Shown: positions 1-7,522, counted from the first letter of the stretch. The stretch: DNA of 17,393 nt from Aquirhabdus sp. (GCA_030150135.1 JASLGO010000006.1:1-17393); one strand, 5' to 3'. Notes: a model not told the origin generated them from the sequence alone. Made by a program: numbers and translations.

Positions 1-49
1 GATGACTGTGGTAAGCCAGTTTGTAAACTTAGTAAAATGGAGAAAGCTA

Positions 50-538
50 ATGTTTAAAAAATCTTTTGCGATCGTTGCTTTATCTGTTGCGGCATTCACT
101 GTGACAGCACCCGCACAAGCAAGAACCTATAGCTTAGAGCATATGTATACACAGTGCGGTTTCGGTGGGATAATTTTTGGAAGAATTAGCCCAGTTGTGG
201 CGACGGTTGCCAACTTTATTACAACCTTTGGTGTAACGGCGGTACTTTCAGATGTATTGTCTCCACAAGTGTGTGGTGGGCAACTCGCTGCTCGTGCTGT
301 TTATATCAAAGAAAATTTTCCTTCCATTGAGCAAGATCTAGCGAGTGGTCGTGGTGAGCACCTTGTGGCACTCAATCATCTGATGGCTTGTCCAGCAGCA
401 AGTAGTCGTTTGCGCTCGGATTATGGACGTTATGTGTTAAGTCCAAGCTATCAAAAAGATGCAGTTGCAGATAACAGCCAGCAGTTATTCAATATTGTGA
501 ATGATAATATGGAAGCTGCGAATTGTTCTGTAGGTTGA
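50..538 (+). CDS. Exported DUF3015 family protein
   Basis: This is a small secreted protein of unknown function, 162 aa. The start at 50 is chosen over an in-frame ATG at position 2 because a GGAG sits just upstream (39-42) and the protein then opens with a textbook signal peptide: MFKK, a hydrophobic core, and an AQA cleavage site near residue 24. The mature part has four cysteines, in TQCGFGG, PQVCGG, MACPA and the C-terminal NCSVG, which suits disulfide formation in the periplasm. The early CGFGGIIFG block and the hydrophobic stretch after it match what I know of DUF3015. The stop lies 21 bases before the DUF4105 gene, so the two are probably co-transcribed and may act together in the envelope. 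The family assignment is by motif memory. No biochemical role is established that I can cite. Confidence 0.8.
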   Translation: MFKKSFAIVALSVAAFTVTAPAQARTYSLEHMYTQCGFGGIIFGRISPVVATVANFITTFGVTAVLSDVLSPQVCGGQLAARAVYIKENFPSIEQDLASGRGEHLVALNHLMACPAASSRLRSDYGRYVLSPSYQKDAVADNSQQLFNIVNDNMEAANCSVG

Positions 539-559
539 TATTTAACGTATAAAAATCAG

Positions 560-2401
560 ATGCTAGGACGCTTTAATCGTAGTTTTTTTTACACCAGCAT
601 CTTATCGATCTGCTTGTCGCATGCTTTTGCGCAAGCAGATTTTATCGTTTCAGATTCTCATGAAACTCTTTTATCTCCATCATCACCACTCAAACAACAA
701 GCTGCTCAGCTTAATTTGGCTGCTGATCCTGTCTGGCGTAAATTAATTTTTTTTAGACAATATGCAGAAGTTATTTCGCCTAAATTTTATTTGAGTGACA
801 TGGCTGCTCAGCATGTTCAGGCTATTACATCTCAACAAGAGTTAGATGCTACGCTAGATGCGTTTGAACGTGATCCAAAGCTGATTTGTCAGTATCCTGC
901 GCGTTATTATTGGTTGAGTGGAAAATTAACAGGCTTGCCGCGTGATTCTTTAGCTACGTGTAAAAATTTGCCGAACGCCAATCAAGATATTCGTTTTGTG
1001 CTCGTGAGTGGTTATTTAAAAAATCCCGTTTCGTCCTTTGGGCATGTATTGATTACCATTGGCGAAGAAGGGGAAAAACAGAATTTATTGGATAATGCAT
1101 ATAATTATGGTGCAGTGATTCCTAATGGTCAAAATAGTGTTGAGTATGTGGTTAAAGGATTATTAGGACGATATCCAGCGGGCTTCGCAAATACAAAATT
1201 CTTTAAACAAGATACGATGTATGCCAAAAATGAACAGCGTGATATGTGGATTTATACGCTCAATTTAACGGATGAACAAAGAGCGTTATTGATCTATCAC
1301 TTGGCTGAATTGAAAAATCATTATTTAGATTATTTTTTTATCAAACAAAACTGTGCGTATCGTACAGGTGAATTACTAGAACTGATTTCTGATATTGATA
1401 TCACTCATCGAATCACGCCTTGGTATTCGCCTGAATATGTGTTTCATCAACTTGAAGAATATCGCACGACACATCCAGATTTTATTAAAAGTGTTGAATA
1501 TTTACCTTCGGATCAAAAACAGCTTTATGTGATGTTTGCAAAAATGCCACAACCATTACAGCAAGGCATTAATCAATATATTCGTACAGGTTCGCTCAGT
1601 TTAGTGAATGCTTTAACAGCAGATGATCAGATTAAGGCTTTAGATTTTTTGATTGCTTATTTGAATTTTAAGCAAACTGAAAATAAAAACGAGAACGCAA
1701 AAACTCAATACAAAACGCAAAAGAAACAGCTCATGCGTATGCGGTTTCAGCTTCCCGTAAGCGATGAAAATCAGATGGTTGTACCAGTGCGTCCATCACC
1801 AGCGCTAGGAGAAAAACCGAGTAAGGTGAGTTTGGGTTTTGGTCGGGATCAAGGTTATCTAGGCTTTACTCTATATGATAAGAACTTACTAACTTCAGAT
1901 AGTAGCGGTCATGATGAGTTTCGCATGTTGGATTTTTCATGGATATATCGACAACATAAACTAGAGTTACAGTCTGCTGATTTTATTCATATTTTAAAAA
2001 TTGAAGATATTAGTCAACCGCTTGCGGGAGAAAAAAAGTTTTCTTGGTCATTCAATTTGGGCGCTAAACAAGATCTTTTTACAGGTGACTTGCATCGTCC
2101 TTATGCTCAGGGAAGCTGGGGTGTTGGCTATGATTTTAACTCGAGTCTCACTGGATATGGTTTGTTAGGTGGAGAGCTGAACGATAGTCGTGCAATGGTT
2201 GATGCAATCAGTGAAATAGGTTTGGTTTATCGACGAGAGAGATTAGGTTTTACCTTAAAAGAGTATCTACAAGAGCGGTATCGTCAAGGTTTAGCGCATG
2301 ACACTCGTTTTGAGTTGAAGTATCAATTAGCCAAAAATGCAGATATCAAATTGATGTTGTCTCGTCAAAATAATGCATTGATGTATCAGTATTTTTGGTG
2401 A
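560..2401 (+). CDS. DUF4105 / Lnb N-terminal domain protein with putative outer-membrane barrel
   Basis: This 613-aa envelope protein starts with a signal peptide that ends around AFA (residue 24). The central region (about 145-310) carries the DUF4105 hallmarks: SFGH with His162, an NYGA block, and QNCAYR with Cys265. Cys and His in this order suggest a papain-like or NlpC/P60-like active site. Pfam has renamed this domain after Lnb, a lipoprotein N-acyltransferase of Bacteroides, so an acyl-transfer or amidase-type reaction is possible here but unproven. From about residue 415 the chain is a series of alternating hydrophobic/polar strands ending in YQYFW. A terminal aromatic is typical of outer-membrane beta-barrels, so the catalytic domain would face the periplasm. 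The Shine-Dalgarno sequence is weak, which fits translational coupling to the DUF3015 gene 21 bases upstream. The domain call is solid; the reaction is inference. Confidence 0.82.
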   Translation: MLGRFNRSFFYTSILSICLSHAFAQADFIVSDSHETLLSPSSPLKQQAAQLNLAADPVWRKLIFFRQYAEVISPKFYLSDMAAQHVQAITSQQELDATLDAFERDPKLICQYPARYYWLSGKLTGLPRDSLATCKNLPNANQDIRFVLVSGYLKNPVSSFGHVLITIGEEGEKQNLLDNAYNYGAVIPNGQNSVEYVVKGLLGRYPAGFANTKFFKQDTMYAKNEQRDMWIYTLNLTDEQRALLIYHLAELKNHYLDYFFIKQNCAYRTGELLELISDIDITHRITPWYSPEYVFHQLEEYRTTHPDFIKSVEYLPSDQKQLYVMFAKMPQPLQQGINQYIRTGSLSLVNALTADDQIKALDFLIAYLNFKQTENKNENAKTQYKTQKKQLMRMRFQLPVSDENQMVVPVRPSPALGEKPSKVSLGFGRDQGYLGFTLYDKNLLTSDSSGHDEFRMLDFSWIYRQHKLELQSADFIHILKIEDISQPLAGEKKFSWSFNLGAKQDLFTGDLHRPYAQGSWGVGYDFNSSLTGYGLLGGELNDSRAMVDAISEIGLVYRRERLGFTLKEYLQERYRQGLAHDTRFELKYQLAKNADIKLMLSRQNNALMYQYFW

Positions 2402-2432
2402 GAAGATTGAGTTCTTTGTAAGTTTAAAAAGT

Positions 2433-2462
2433 TTGTAGTAGAAAAAATCAGCGTGATATGAT
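2433..2462 (+). promoter_or_regulatory. Candidate sigma-70 promoter for the DUF2971 gene
   Basis: TTGTAG (2433-2438) and TATGAT (2457-2462) are separated by 18 bases, and an AT-rich leader of about 30 bases runs to the ATG at 2500. The hexamers fit reasonably, but the region is AT-rich and chance matches are likely. I see no terminator hairpin between the DUF4105 stop and this site. Confidence 0.35.
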
Positions 2463-2499
2463 TTATTCAATAAATATATTTAATTTATAGTAGATAAAA

Positions 2500-3408
2500 A
2501 TGACTAATAATATTCTTTATAAATATGTAGATATTGCAGGATTGAAAAGAATACTTAATGGTTCTATTCGTTTTACGCAGCCAAGTGCATTCAATGATCC
2601 TTATGAGCTTCTTCCTGAGTTAGTACTTAGAAAAGATGCACTTGAGGAGCAAGTAAATTTGTCATTTGACATAACTTCTCAACGTCGGATTCTACCCGTT
2701 GGTGATTTTGAAAGTTTCGGAGAGGATTATAATTCAAGCGATCTCACATCACGAAATATAGTAAAAGAATTAAATAATTTAATAGGGATATTTTGTTTAT
2801 CAAAATCACCCAATTCAATGCTGATGTGGTCACATTATGCAGATCAATATGCAGGCGCAGTTGTTGGCTTTGATGCAAGTCATGACTTCTTCTATGGTCA
2901 AATTGACGTTGAATATTTAGAAAATCGCCCGAGAAAAGAATTGTATTCCTATTTAGCTTCTCCTATTCCTATTGCGGAATTGTGTGCAAAGTCAACGGAC
3001 TGGTTATATGAACAAGAAGTAAGGGTGGTTAGGCGCCTTGATGATTGTCATGATACTGGCAAAAATGACGGACGGGGTTTTAAAATTTTTATAAAATCTA
3101 TTCCTCTGGAGTGTATAAAAACGATCACATTTGGTGAGCGAACTTCTGTAGCTAACCAACGAGAGATCTATTCATTAGTTAAGAATACTGAGATAGGTTT
3201 ATCGTTATCAGCTATAGATAATGTAGGTTATAAATTCAGACAAGAAAATATAAAATTTCAAGGACCTGAGTCTATTGGACTTGGTCCTATGGTTTCTCCG
3301 AGAACGGCACATATTTTTAGCCATTTAAACAATCAACTCGGGGAAATGGCTAGATGGATGATTAATAATCATCCATTAAGTACTATAGTCAATAATTTAG
3401 TTAAGTAA
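2500..3408 (+). CDS. DUF2971 domain protein of unknown function
   Basis: This 302-aa soluble protein has no signal peptide or membrane segment. The N-terminal block LYKYVDIAGLKRILNGSIRF followed by FNDPYELLPE, then IGIFCLSKSPNSMLMWSHYAD and GAVVGFD, is the recognisable DUF2971 pattern. The later WLYEQEVRVVRR segment also fits. The conserved Asp, Cys, Trp-Ser-His and Glu-Arg positions hint at an enzyme, but no reaction is established to my knowledge. The Shine-Dalgarno sequence is poor (an AT-rich stretch before the ATG). By eye the gene is more AT-rich than its neighbours and it stands alone between an envelope pair and a convergent TetR gene, so it may have been acquired. DUF2971 genes are often found singly in accessory DNA. 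A role in defence or stress is speculation. Confidence 0.8.
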   Translation: MTNNILYKYVDIAGLKRILNGSIRFTQPSAFNDPYELLPELVLRKDALEEQVNLSFDITSQRRILPVGDFESFGEDYNSSDLTSRNIVKELNNLIGIFCLSKSPNSMLMWSHYADQYAGAVVGFDASHDFFYGQIDVEYLENRPRKELYSYLASPIPIAELCAKSTDWLYEQEVRVVRRLDDCHDTGKNDGRGFKIFIKSIPLECIKTITFGERTSVANQREIYSLVKNTEIGLSLSAIDNVGYKFRQENIKFQGPESIGLGPMVSPRTAHIFSHLNNQLGEMARWMINNHPLSTIVNNLVK

Positions 3409-3446
3409 TTTATATAAAGTATTCTAGTTTTTAGATTCCAGATTTT

Positions 3447-4091
3447 TTAGTTCTGATTTGGCGACACCAACTTAAACATCGTTTGCATATCACCTAATAA
3501 ATCTATCGGTACTTCAAGATCATACAGTGTATGAATCCCAATCACCATCGCAACGCATAAACGACTTAATGATTCCGCAGGAATATCATCGCGTAATTGT
3601 AGGCGTGATTGATTGCTTTTGATAATGACATCCAATCGCCGAAAACTTTCGTTAATTGATTCGACATATTCCGCTTGAATTGCAGGAGAGCGTGCGCACG
3701 CATCGAGCAATTGATAAGGTCGAATTCCGCCCTGACGGGTAAATGGATAAACGCCCGAAGACAGCGATGAAATAAAACGCATGATCAATGTCAGAATGTC
3801 ATCATCAGGTGAACCCAGCGTTAACGCATCCAATGTCTTCTCACGCATATGTGCCATGACTGCGGCGATGAGATCATCGCGATCTTTAAAATGCCCATAG
3901 AACGCCCCACGCGTATAGCCTGCATGTGCACAAATATCATCCAAGCTAGAACCATCTAAACCATGTAAGCCAAATAAAGTCTCCGCAGAATTTAGTATTG
4001 CGGTGCGACTGGCTTGTTTGGCAAGGCTACGTTTATTGATCACCATTTGCTCTGGTCTGTCAGGGTTTTGGCTTAGGGGCTTGTTCAGCAT
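3447..4091 (-). CDS. TetR/AcrR family transcriptional regulator
   Basis: This 214-aa protein has an N-terminal TetR DNA-binding domain (about 25-75): AILNSAETLFGLHGLDGSS, then DDICAHAGYTRGAFYGHFKDRDDL, which is the helix-turn-helix and following helix. The remaining roughly 135 residues form the variable helical ligand-binding and dimer domain. An alternative start at Met16 (position 4046) has a slightly better upstream sequence (AGAG) and would remove a Pro/Asn-rich lead, so the N-terminus is uncertain. The gene is divergent from the SDR-BVMO-DUF4334 operon. A perfect inverted repeat lies in that operon's promoter, so this protein is most likely its repressor, released by a substrate or intermediate. 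The ligand cannot be deduced. The gene converges with the DUF2971 gene across a 38-base gap with no clear terminator. Confidence 0.9.
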   Translation of the reverse strand: MLNKPLSQNPDRPEQMVINKRSLAKQASRTAILNSAETLFGLHGLDGSSLDDICAHAGYTRGAFYGHFKDRDDLIAAVMAHMREKTLDALTLGSPDDDILTLIMRFISSLSSGVYPFTRQGGIRPYQLLDACARSPAIQAEYVESINESFRRLDVIIKSNQSRLQLRDDIPAESLSRLCVAMVIGIHTLYDLEVPIDLLGDMQTMFKLVSPNQN

Positions 4092-4109
4092 AAATTCGTC
4101 ATTTTAAAA

Positions 4110-4138
4110 AATATAAGTGATCGATTCTGATCGTTTAA
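4110..4138 (-). promoter_or_regulatory. Candidate promoter of the TetR gene
   Basis: On the minus strand TTAAAC and TATATT are separated by 17 bases (plus-strand positions 4133-4138 and 4110-4115). Transcription would begin about a dozen bases before the ATG at 4091, which gives some support to the Met16 start at 4046. A short inverted repeat, ACAGAT-TCC-ATCTGT (4143-4157), lies just upstream. All of this is motif matching in AT-rich DNA. Confidence 0.3.
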
Positions 4139-4304
4139 TTGTACAGATTCCATCTGTTTAGGTCTTTATTTTATCAAAATGTCTTTGAGATTTTTGAAGA
4201 AATAGATTTTTCTTGATTTTATTTGATGATGCAAGCTATTCATTATTATAAAAAATAACTAGGCGATTGGCATTTTATATTGTGGTGATGATATTTAATG
4301 TCAA

Positions 4305-4332
4305 TTGACATACGGATTCGTATGTGTAACAT
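4305..4332 (+). promoter_or_regulatory. Promoter of the SDR-BVMO-DUF4334 operon
   Basis: A consensus -35 box TTGACA (4305-4310) is followed after 16 bases by TAACAT (4327-4332) as the -10. Transcription would start near 4339, giving a leader of about 25 bases before the ATG at 4364. This rules out the in-frame ATG at 4298, which would lie upstream of the transcript. The spacer is almost filled by a perfect inverted repeat, the arrangement expected for repression by the divergent TetR protein. Confidence 0.65.
4308..4325. promoter_or_regulatory. Probable TetR-family operator (7-4-7 inverted repeat)
   Basis: ACATACG (4308-4314), spacer GATT, and CGTATGT (4319-4325) form a perfect 18-base inverted repeat. 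It overlaps the last three bases of the -35 box and occupies most of the spacer of the SDR promoter. Size, symmetry and position are typical for a TetR-family dimer site beside a divergent TetR gene. I see no second copy in the window, so autoregulation of the TetR gene would have to work from this same site. Confidence 0.65.
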
Positions 4333-4363
4333 TTGTGCATCGAAATTATTATCTGGATTCGCA

Positions 4364-5215
4364 ATGAAAGCGCAGCAGCAGTTTGCAGGACGGGTCGTGG
4401 TGATTAGTGGTGGCGGACGCGGAATTGGTTTAGCCACTGCAAAAGCGTTTGCGCGCGCAGGTGCAAAAGTCGCCATTGGTGATATTGATGAGGAGCTGGC
4501 AAAGACGGCAGCAAATCAGGTTAATGGCTTCGGTGGTTATCTTGATGTACGCTCTCAGCAGTCTTTTATTGATTTTATTATTGCAACTGAGGCTGTACTC
4601 GGAGCGGTTGATATTCTAATCAATAATGCAGGTATTATGCCGATGGGTGCATTTATCGATGAGTCGGCGGCGATTAGCGATGCGCAAATTGATATTAACT
4701 TGCGTGGTGTGATTCATGGCATGAAGGCGGTTTTGCCGAAGATGCAAGCGCGACAACGTGGTCATATCGTTAATGTGGCTTCACTTGCAGGAAAGTTTCC
4801 AATTCCCGGTGCAAGTGTTTATTGCGCTACGAAGTTTGCTGTGGTGGGTTTAACCAGTTCAATGCGTGAGGAGCTGCGTAATACGCCGATCGGAGTGTCC
4901 GTAGTGATGCCATCGAAAGTGACCACCGAGCTTTCCAGTGGTACGGGTAAAGCTTCGATTCCGACGGTTAGTCCAGAAGATGTTGCGGATGCCATTATGA
5001 CGGCTGTACGTGATAATTTGGCTGAAGTTGCTGTGCCACAGTATCTAGCACCTGTTGCCACAGCGTATGGTGTAACGCCACATTGGTTAGTGCGTCGGTT
5101 TAGACGTTTCATGAAAGATGATATTGTGCTCACCAGTTTAGATCGTAGCGCACGAAAAGGTTATGAGGATCGAGTCAATCAACTCGCAGATCATCGAGCC
5201 ACAATTGAACATTGA
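4364..5215 (+). CDS. Short-chain dehydrogenase/reductase (SDR)
   Basis: This is a classical SDR of 284 aa that oxidises or reduces an alcohol/ketone with NAD(P). Residues 15-22 give the SGGGRGIG nucleotide-binding loop (TGxxxGIG type), NNAG is at 87-90, and the catalytic set is Ser140, Tyr153 and Lys157 with normal spacing. IGDID after the second strand ends in Asp, which usually favours NAD over NADP. The start at 4364 (GGA upstream at 4355-4357) is chosen because the operon promoter and operator lie at 4305-4332, inside any reading frame opened at 4298. It is the first gene of an operon with a BVMO 33 bases downstream. A common logic for such pairs is secondary alcohol to ketone, then ketone to ester or lactone. 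The substrate is unknown. Confidence 0.9.
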   Translation: MKAQQQFAGRVVVISGGGRGIGLATAKAFARAGAKVAIGDIDEELAKTAANQVNGFGGYLDVRSQQSFIDFIIATEAVLGAVDILINNAGIMPMGAFIDESAAISDAQIDINLRGVIHGMKAVLPKMQARQRGHIVNVASLAGKFPIPGASVYCATKFAVVGLTSSMREELRNTPIGVSVVMPSKVTTELSSGTGKASIPTVSPEDVADAIMTAVRDNLAEVAVPQYLAPVATAYGVTPHWLVRRFRRFMKDDIVLTSLDRSARKGYEDRVNQLADHRATIEH

Positions 5216-5248
5216 AATAGAAATTATTGATAAATAGGTAATTAAAGC

Positions 5249-6781
5249 ATGACTGAACCAGTAAAGAAATCGTCTACTAGAAAGCCAGCTGCTCGTAAAC
5301 CAGCAGAAAAAGCATCTATTCAAAAAACACCAATTCAAAAGGTAAATATCGCAATTCTTGGTGCTGGATTCGCAGGAATTGGTGCTGCAATTCGGTTTAA
5401 GGAAGCGGGCATTACTGATTTTATCGTATTGGAAAAAGCCAGTGAAATTGGTGGTGTCTGGCGCGAAAATACTTATCCAGGTTGTGCCTGTGACGTACCT
5501 TCAGCTTTGTATTCGTACTCCTTTGCACCGAATCCAAAGTGGAGTCGTGTATTTGCCGAACAAGCTGAAATTAAGGCGTATTTGCAGGATACAGCGCAGC
5601 GCTTCGGTGTGATGCAATACATTCAATTAAATCGTGAAATGCTTGATTCACGTTGGGATGACGAAGCGAAGCATTGGATCGTTGAAACCAATGAGGGTGT
5701 TTATCATGCACGATTTATTCTCGGTGCGTGTGGCCCAATGCATGAACCTGTTTATCCAAAGATCAAGGGTTTGGATACGTTTACAGGCGAGACATTCCAT
5801 TCAGCGCGTTGGAATCATGATTATGATTTACAAGGCAAGCGTGTTGCTGTGATTGGTACTGGGGCATCTGCGATTCAGTTTGTCCCGCAGATTCAGCCTA
5901 AAGTTGCCAAACTGACTTTAATCCAACGCACTCCGCAGTGGATTTTGCCTAAGATGGATCAGCCGCTACCAGTTGCTGCGCAAGCGATTTTCAAGATGTT
6001 ACCCCTGACACAACAAGTGATGCGTGGCGGGATTTATGGGGTGTTTGAAGCGTTGAATGGCAGCATGCAGCATCCGCAATTGATGAAGCAGATCCAGCGG
6101 CTGGCATTATTTAATCTTAAACGTACTGTGAAAGATCCTGTATTGCGCGAGAAGTTAATGCCTGATTTTATTATTGGTTGTAAACGTATTTTGCAATCCA
6201 ATAATTGGTATCCAGCGTTGACGCAGCCCAATGTTGATGTCGTTCGTGCAGGTGTTTCTGAGATTCAAGGCAACACCATTATTACCAGCGATGGCAGTCG
6301 TCACGAAGTGGATGCCATTATTTATGGTACAGGATTTGAGATTAGCCAGCCGTCGATGCTGAAGCATATTTATGGTCGAGGCGGGCGTTCATTAGCTGAT
6401 GTGTGGCAGGGTAGTCCAATTGGTTATATGGGGACAATGACGGCTGGTTGTCCAAATGCGTTCCTCATGTTTGGACCGAATTTGGCGGTCAGTTCTTCGG
6501 CGTTGATTATTATTGAAGCACAATTGAATTATATTATTGATGCGTTGAAACAGGCTGAAAAACAAAAGATTGCAACAATTGAAGTCGATCCGCAGCGGCA
6601 GGAGAACTTTAATATTGTGGTGCAAGATGCGTTGAAAGATTCTGTTTGGAATACTGGCGGCTGTAGTAGTTACTTTATTGATGCCAATGGTCGAAATAGC
6701 ACACTGTGGCCGTGGACAACTTTTGAAATGCGTAAGCAATTGAGTCATTTTAATCTCAATGAATATCTAGTGAACGCTTAA
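5249..6781 (+). CDS. Baeyer-Villiger-type flavin monooxygenase
   Basis: This FAD- and NADPH-dependent class B monooxygenase has 510 aa. GAGFAG (38-43) binds FAD. FTGETFHSARWNHD (178-191) matches the Baeyer-Villiger fingerprint FxGxxxHxxxW, with Asp at the final position, and GTGASA (203-208) is the NADPH-site Rossmann motif. The ENTYPGCACDVPSALYSYSF block is also typical of this family. Family members insert one oxygen next to a ketone to give an ester or lactone, or oxygenate soft heteroatoms. The first 31 residues form an unusual Lys/Ala/Pro/Ser/Thr-rich tail (KKSSTRKPAARKPAEKA) ahead of the FAD fold. No other Met precedes the motif and an AGGT lies upstream of the ATG, so the tail seems real. 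The neighbouring SDR and DUF4334 genes suggest a dedicated pathway. It is not close to AlmA by N-terminal sequence memory. Substrate unknown. Confidence 0.9.
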   Translation: MTEPVKKSSTRKPAARKPAEKASIQKTPIQKVNIAILGAGFAGIGAAIRFKEAGITDFIVLEKASEIGGVWRENTYPGCACDVPSALYSYSFAPNPKWSRVFAEQAEIKAYLQDTAQRFGVMQYIQLNREMLDSRWDDEAKHWIVETNEGVYHARFILGACGPMHEPVYPKIKGLDTFTGETFHSARWNHDYDLQGKRVAVIGTGASAIQFVPQIQPKVAKLTLIQRTPQWILPKMDQPLPVAAQAIFKMLPLTQQVMRGGIYGVFEALNGSMQHPQLMKQIQRLALFNLKRTVKDPVLREKLMPDFIIGCKRILQSNNWYPALTQPNVDVVRAGVSEIQGNTIITSDGSRHEVDAIIYGTGFEISQPSMLKHIYGRGGRSLADVWQGSPIGYMGTMTAGCPNAFLMFGPNLAVSSSALIIIEAQLNYIIDALKQAEKQKIATIEVDPQRQENFNIVVQDALKDSVWNTGGCSSYFIDANGRNSTLWPWTTFEMRKQLSHFNLNEYLVNA

Positions 6782-6793
6782 GAGATAATCACG

Positions 6794-7348
6794 ATGACAA
6801 ATGCAATCGATACATTTCATGATGCAGTTAAAAAAGGAATCTTGACGACGGATGAGGCTTTAGCCTTGTTCGATCAATTGGATGTGGTTGAACTTGATTT
6901 CATGCTGGGTCGCTGGCATGGATCGGGTTTTCCGACGGGTCATCGCATGGATGGTATATTGGAAGCGTATGGTTGGTATGGAAAAGAGTTTCAAAGTGCA
7001 GACCATGTTGATCCAATGCTGTTTAAACTTGGAAATCGGACGGTCCGTGTGAATCCAGAACGAATTCCGTTATGGTTACTGACAGCCGATTTTCCACCGC
7101 CGAAGTCTGATTTTGCTGGGAGTTGCTTTAAGGCAATTATTCCTTTAATCACCACTCATAAATACAAAGCCAGAATGCGGATGACCAAGTATCGTGGCAA
7201 GGTCTCTGCAACGATGATTTATAACGGTTTACCGATTAATGATGTTTTTCGTAAAGTAGATGACAATACTTTGTTGGGAATCATGGATCTGGTTGGGATG
7301 AAGCAGCCTTATTTTTTTGTGTTGCATCGAGAGTTGGCAAGAAAGTAA
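6794..7348 (+). CDS. GXWXG / DUF4334 domain protein
   Basis: This 184-aa cytoplasmic protein has two small domains that are usually found together. The N-terminal GXWXG domain contains LDFMLGRWHGSGFPTGH, with the defining G-R-W-H-G at 39-43. The C-terminal DUF4334 domain covers roughly 115-182 and includes MRMTKYRGKVSATMIYN and the final LVGMKQPYFFVLHRE. It starts 12 bases after the BVMO stop, so it belongs to the same operon and its expression should follow the TetR switch. No activity is established that I know of. Conserved Trp, His and Tyr residues and its company with SDR and BVMO suggest handling of a hydrophobic intermediate, for example a small lipocalin-like binding protein or an isomerase/hydrolase accessory. 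That is inference. The family call is confident. Confidence 0.85.
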   Translation: MTNAIDTFHDAVKKGILTTDEALALFDQLDVVELDFMLGRWHGSGFPTGHRMDGILEAYGWYGKEFQSADHVDPMLFKLGNRTVRVNPERIPLWLLTADFPPPKSDFAGSCFKAIIPLITTHKYKARMRMTKYRGKVSATMIYNGLPINDVFRKVDDNTLLGIMDLVGMKQPYFFVLHRELARK

Positions 7349-7443
7349 TGTTTTTCATTTTTTGAGTATTTTTGCTCTGAAGTCTTCTCCCTAATGGCAT
7401 TGGTATCCACATATCTTCTGAGGTTTATTTATAGTATGCCTAT

Positions 7444-7522
7444 CAAATCCATCCCGACCTTCCTTTTCTAAAGGAAGGAGATTTTACCCCTCTTTAGAAA
7501 AAGAGGGGCAAGGGGAGATTTG
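7444..7522. repeat. Intergenic double-hairpin palindromic repeat
   Basis: Two perfect hairpins lie side by side: CCTTCCTTT-TCT-AAAGGAAGG (7458-7478) and CCCCTCTTT-AGAA-AAAGAGGGG (7487-7508). They are enclosed by an outer pair CAAATC (7444-7449) and GATTTG (7517-7522), with C-rich and G-rich flanks next to them. The element sits in the 276-base gap between two convergent units. There is no T-run after either stem, so it does not look like a standard terminator. It resembles the dispersed REP/MITE-like elements common in such genomes. Copy number cannot be judged from one window. Confidence 0.6.

Noticed and set aside
2..49. Upstream start for the DUF3015 protein
   Set aside because: It would bury the signal peptide behind 16 residues and lacks a ribosome site.
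4298..4363. N-terminal extension of the SDR starting at 4298
   Set aside because: The region contains the operon promoter and operator, and the extra residues (MSIDIRIRMC...) do not resemble an SDR N-terminus.
4819..5133. Antisense and out-of-frame reading frames (also at 5138, 6034, 6392, 7863, 10300, 11445, 11971, 12745, 16027 and others)
   Set aside because: They lie inside well-supported genes on the other strand or frame, show no family motifs and have no ribosome sites of note.
5249..6781. AlmA long-chain alkane monooxygenase
   Set aside because: The N-terminal and flavin-site blocks (ENTYPGCACDVPSALYSYSF) fit ordinary BVMOs and differ from the AlmA sequence as I remember it.
7458..7508. 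Hairpins as rho-independent terminators for the BVMO operon or the dehydrogenase gene
   Set aside because: No T-run follows either stem on either strand, and the paired layout fits a dispersed repeat better.
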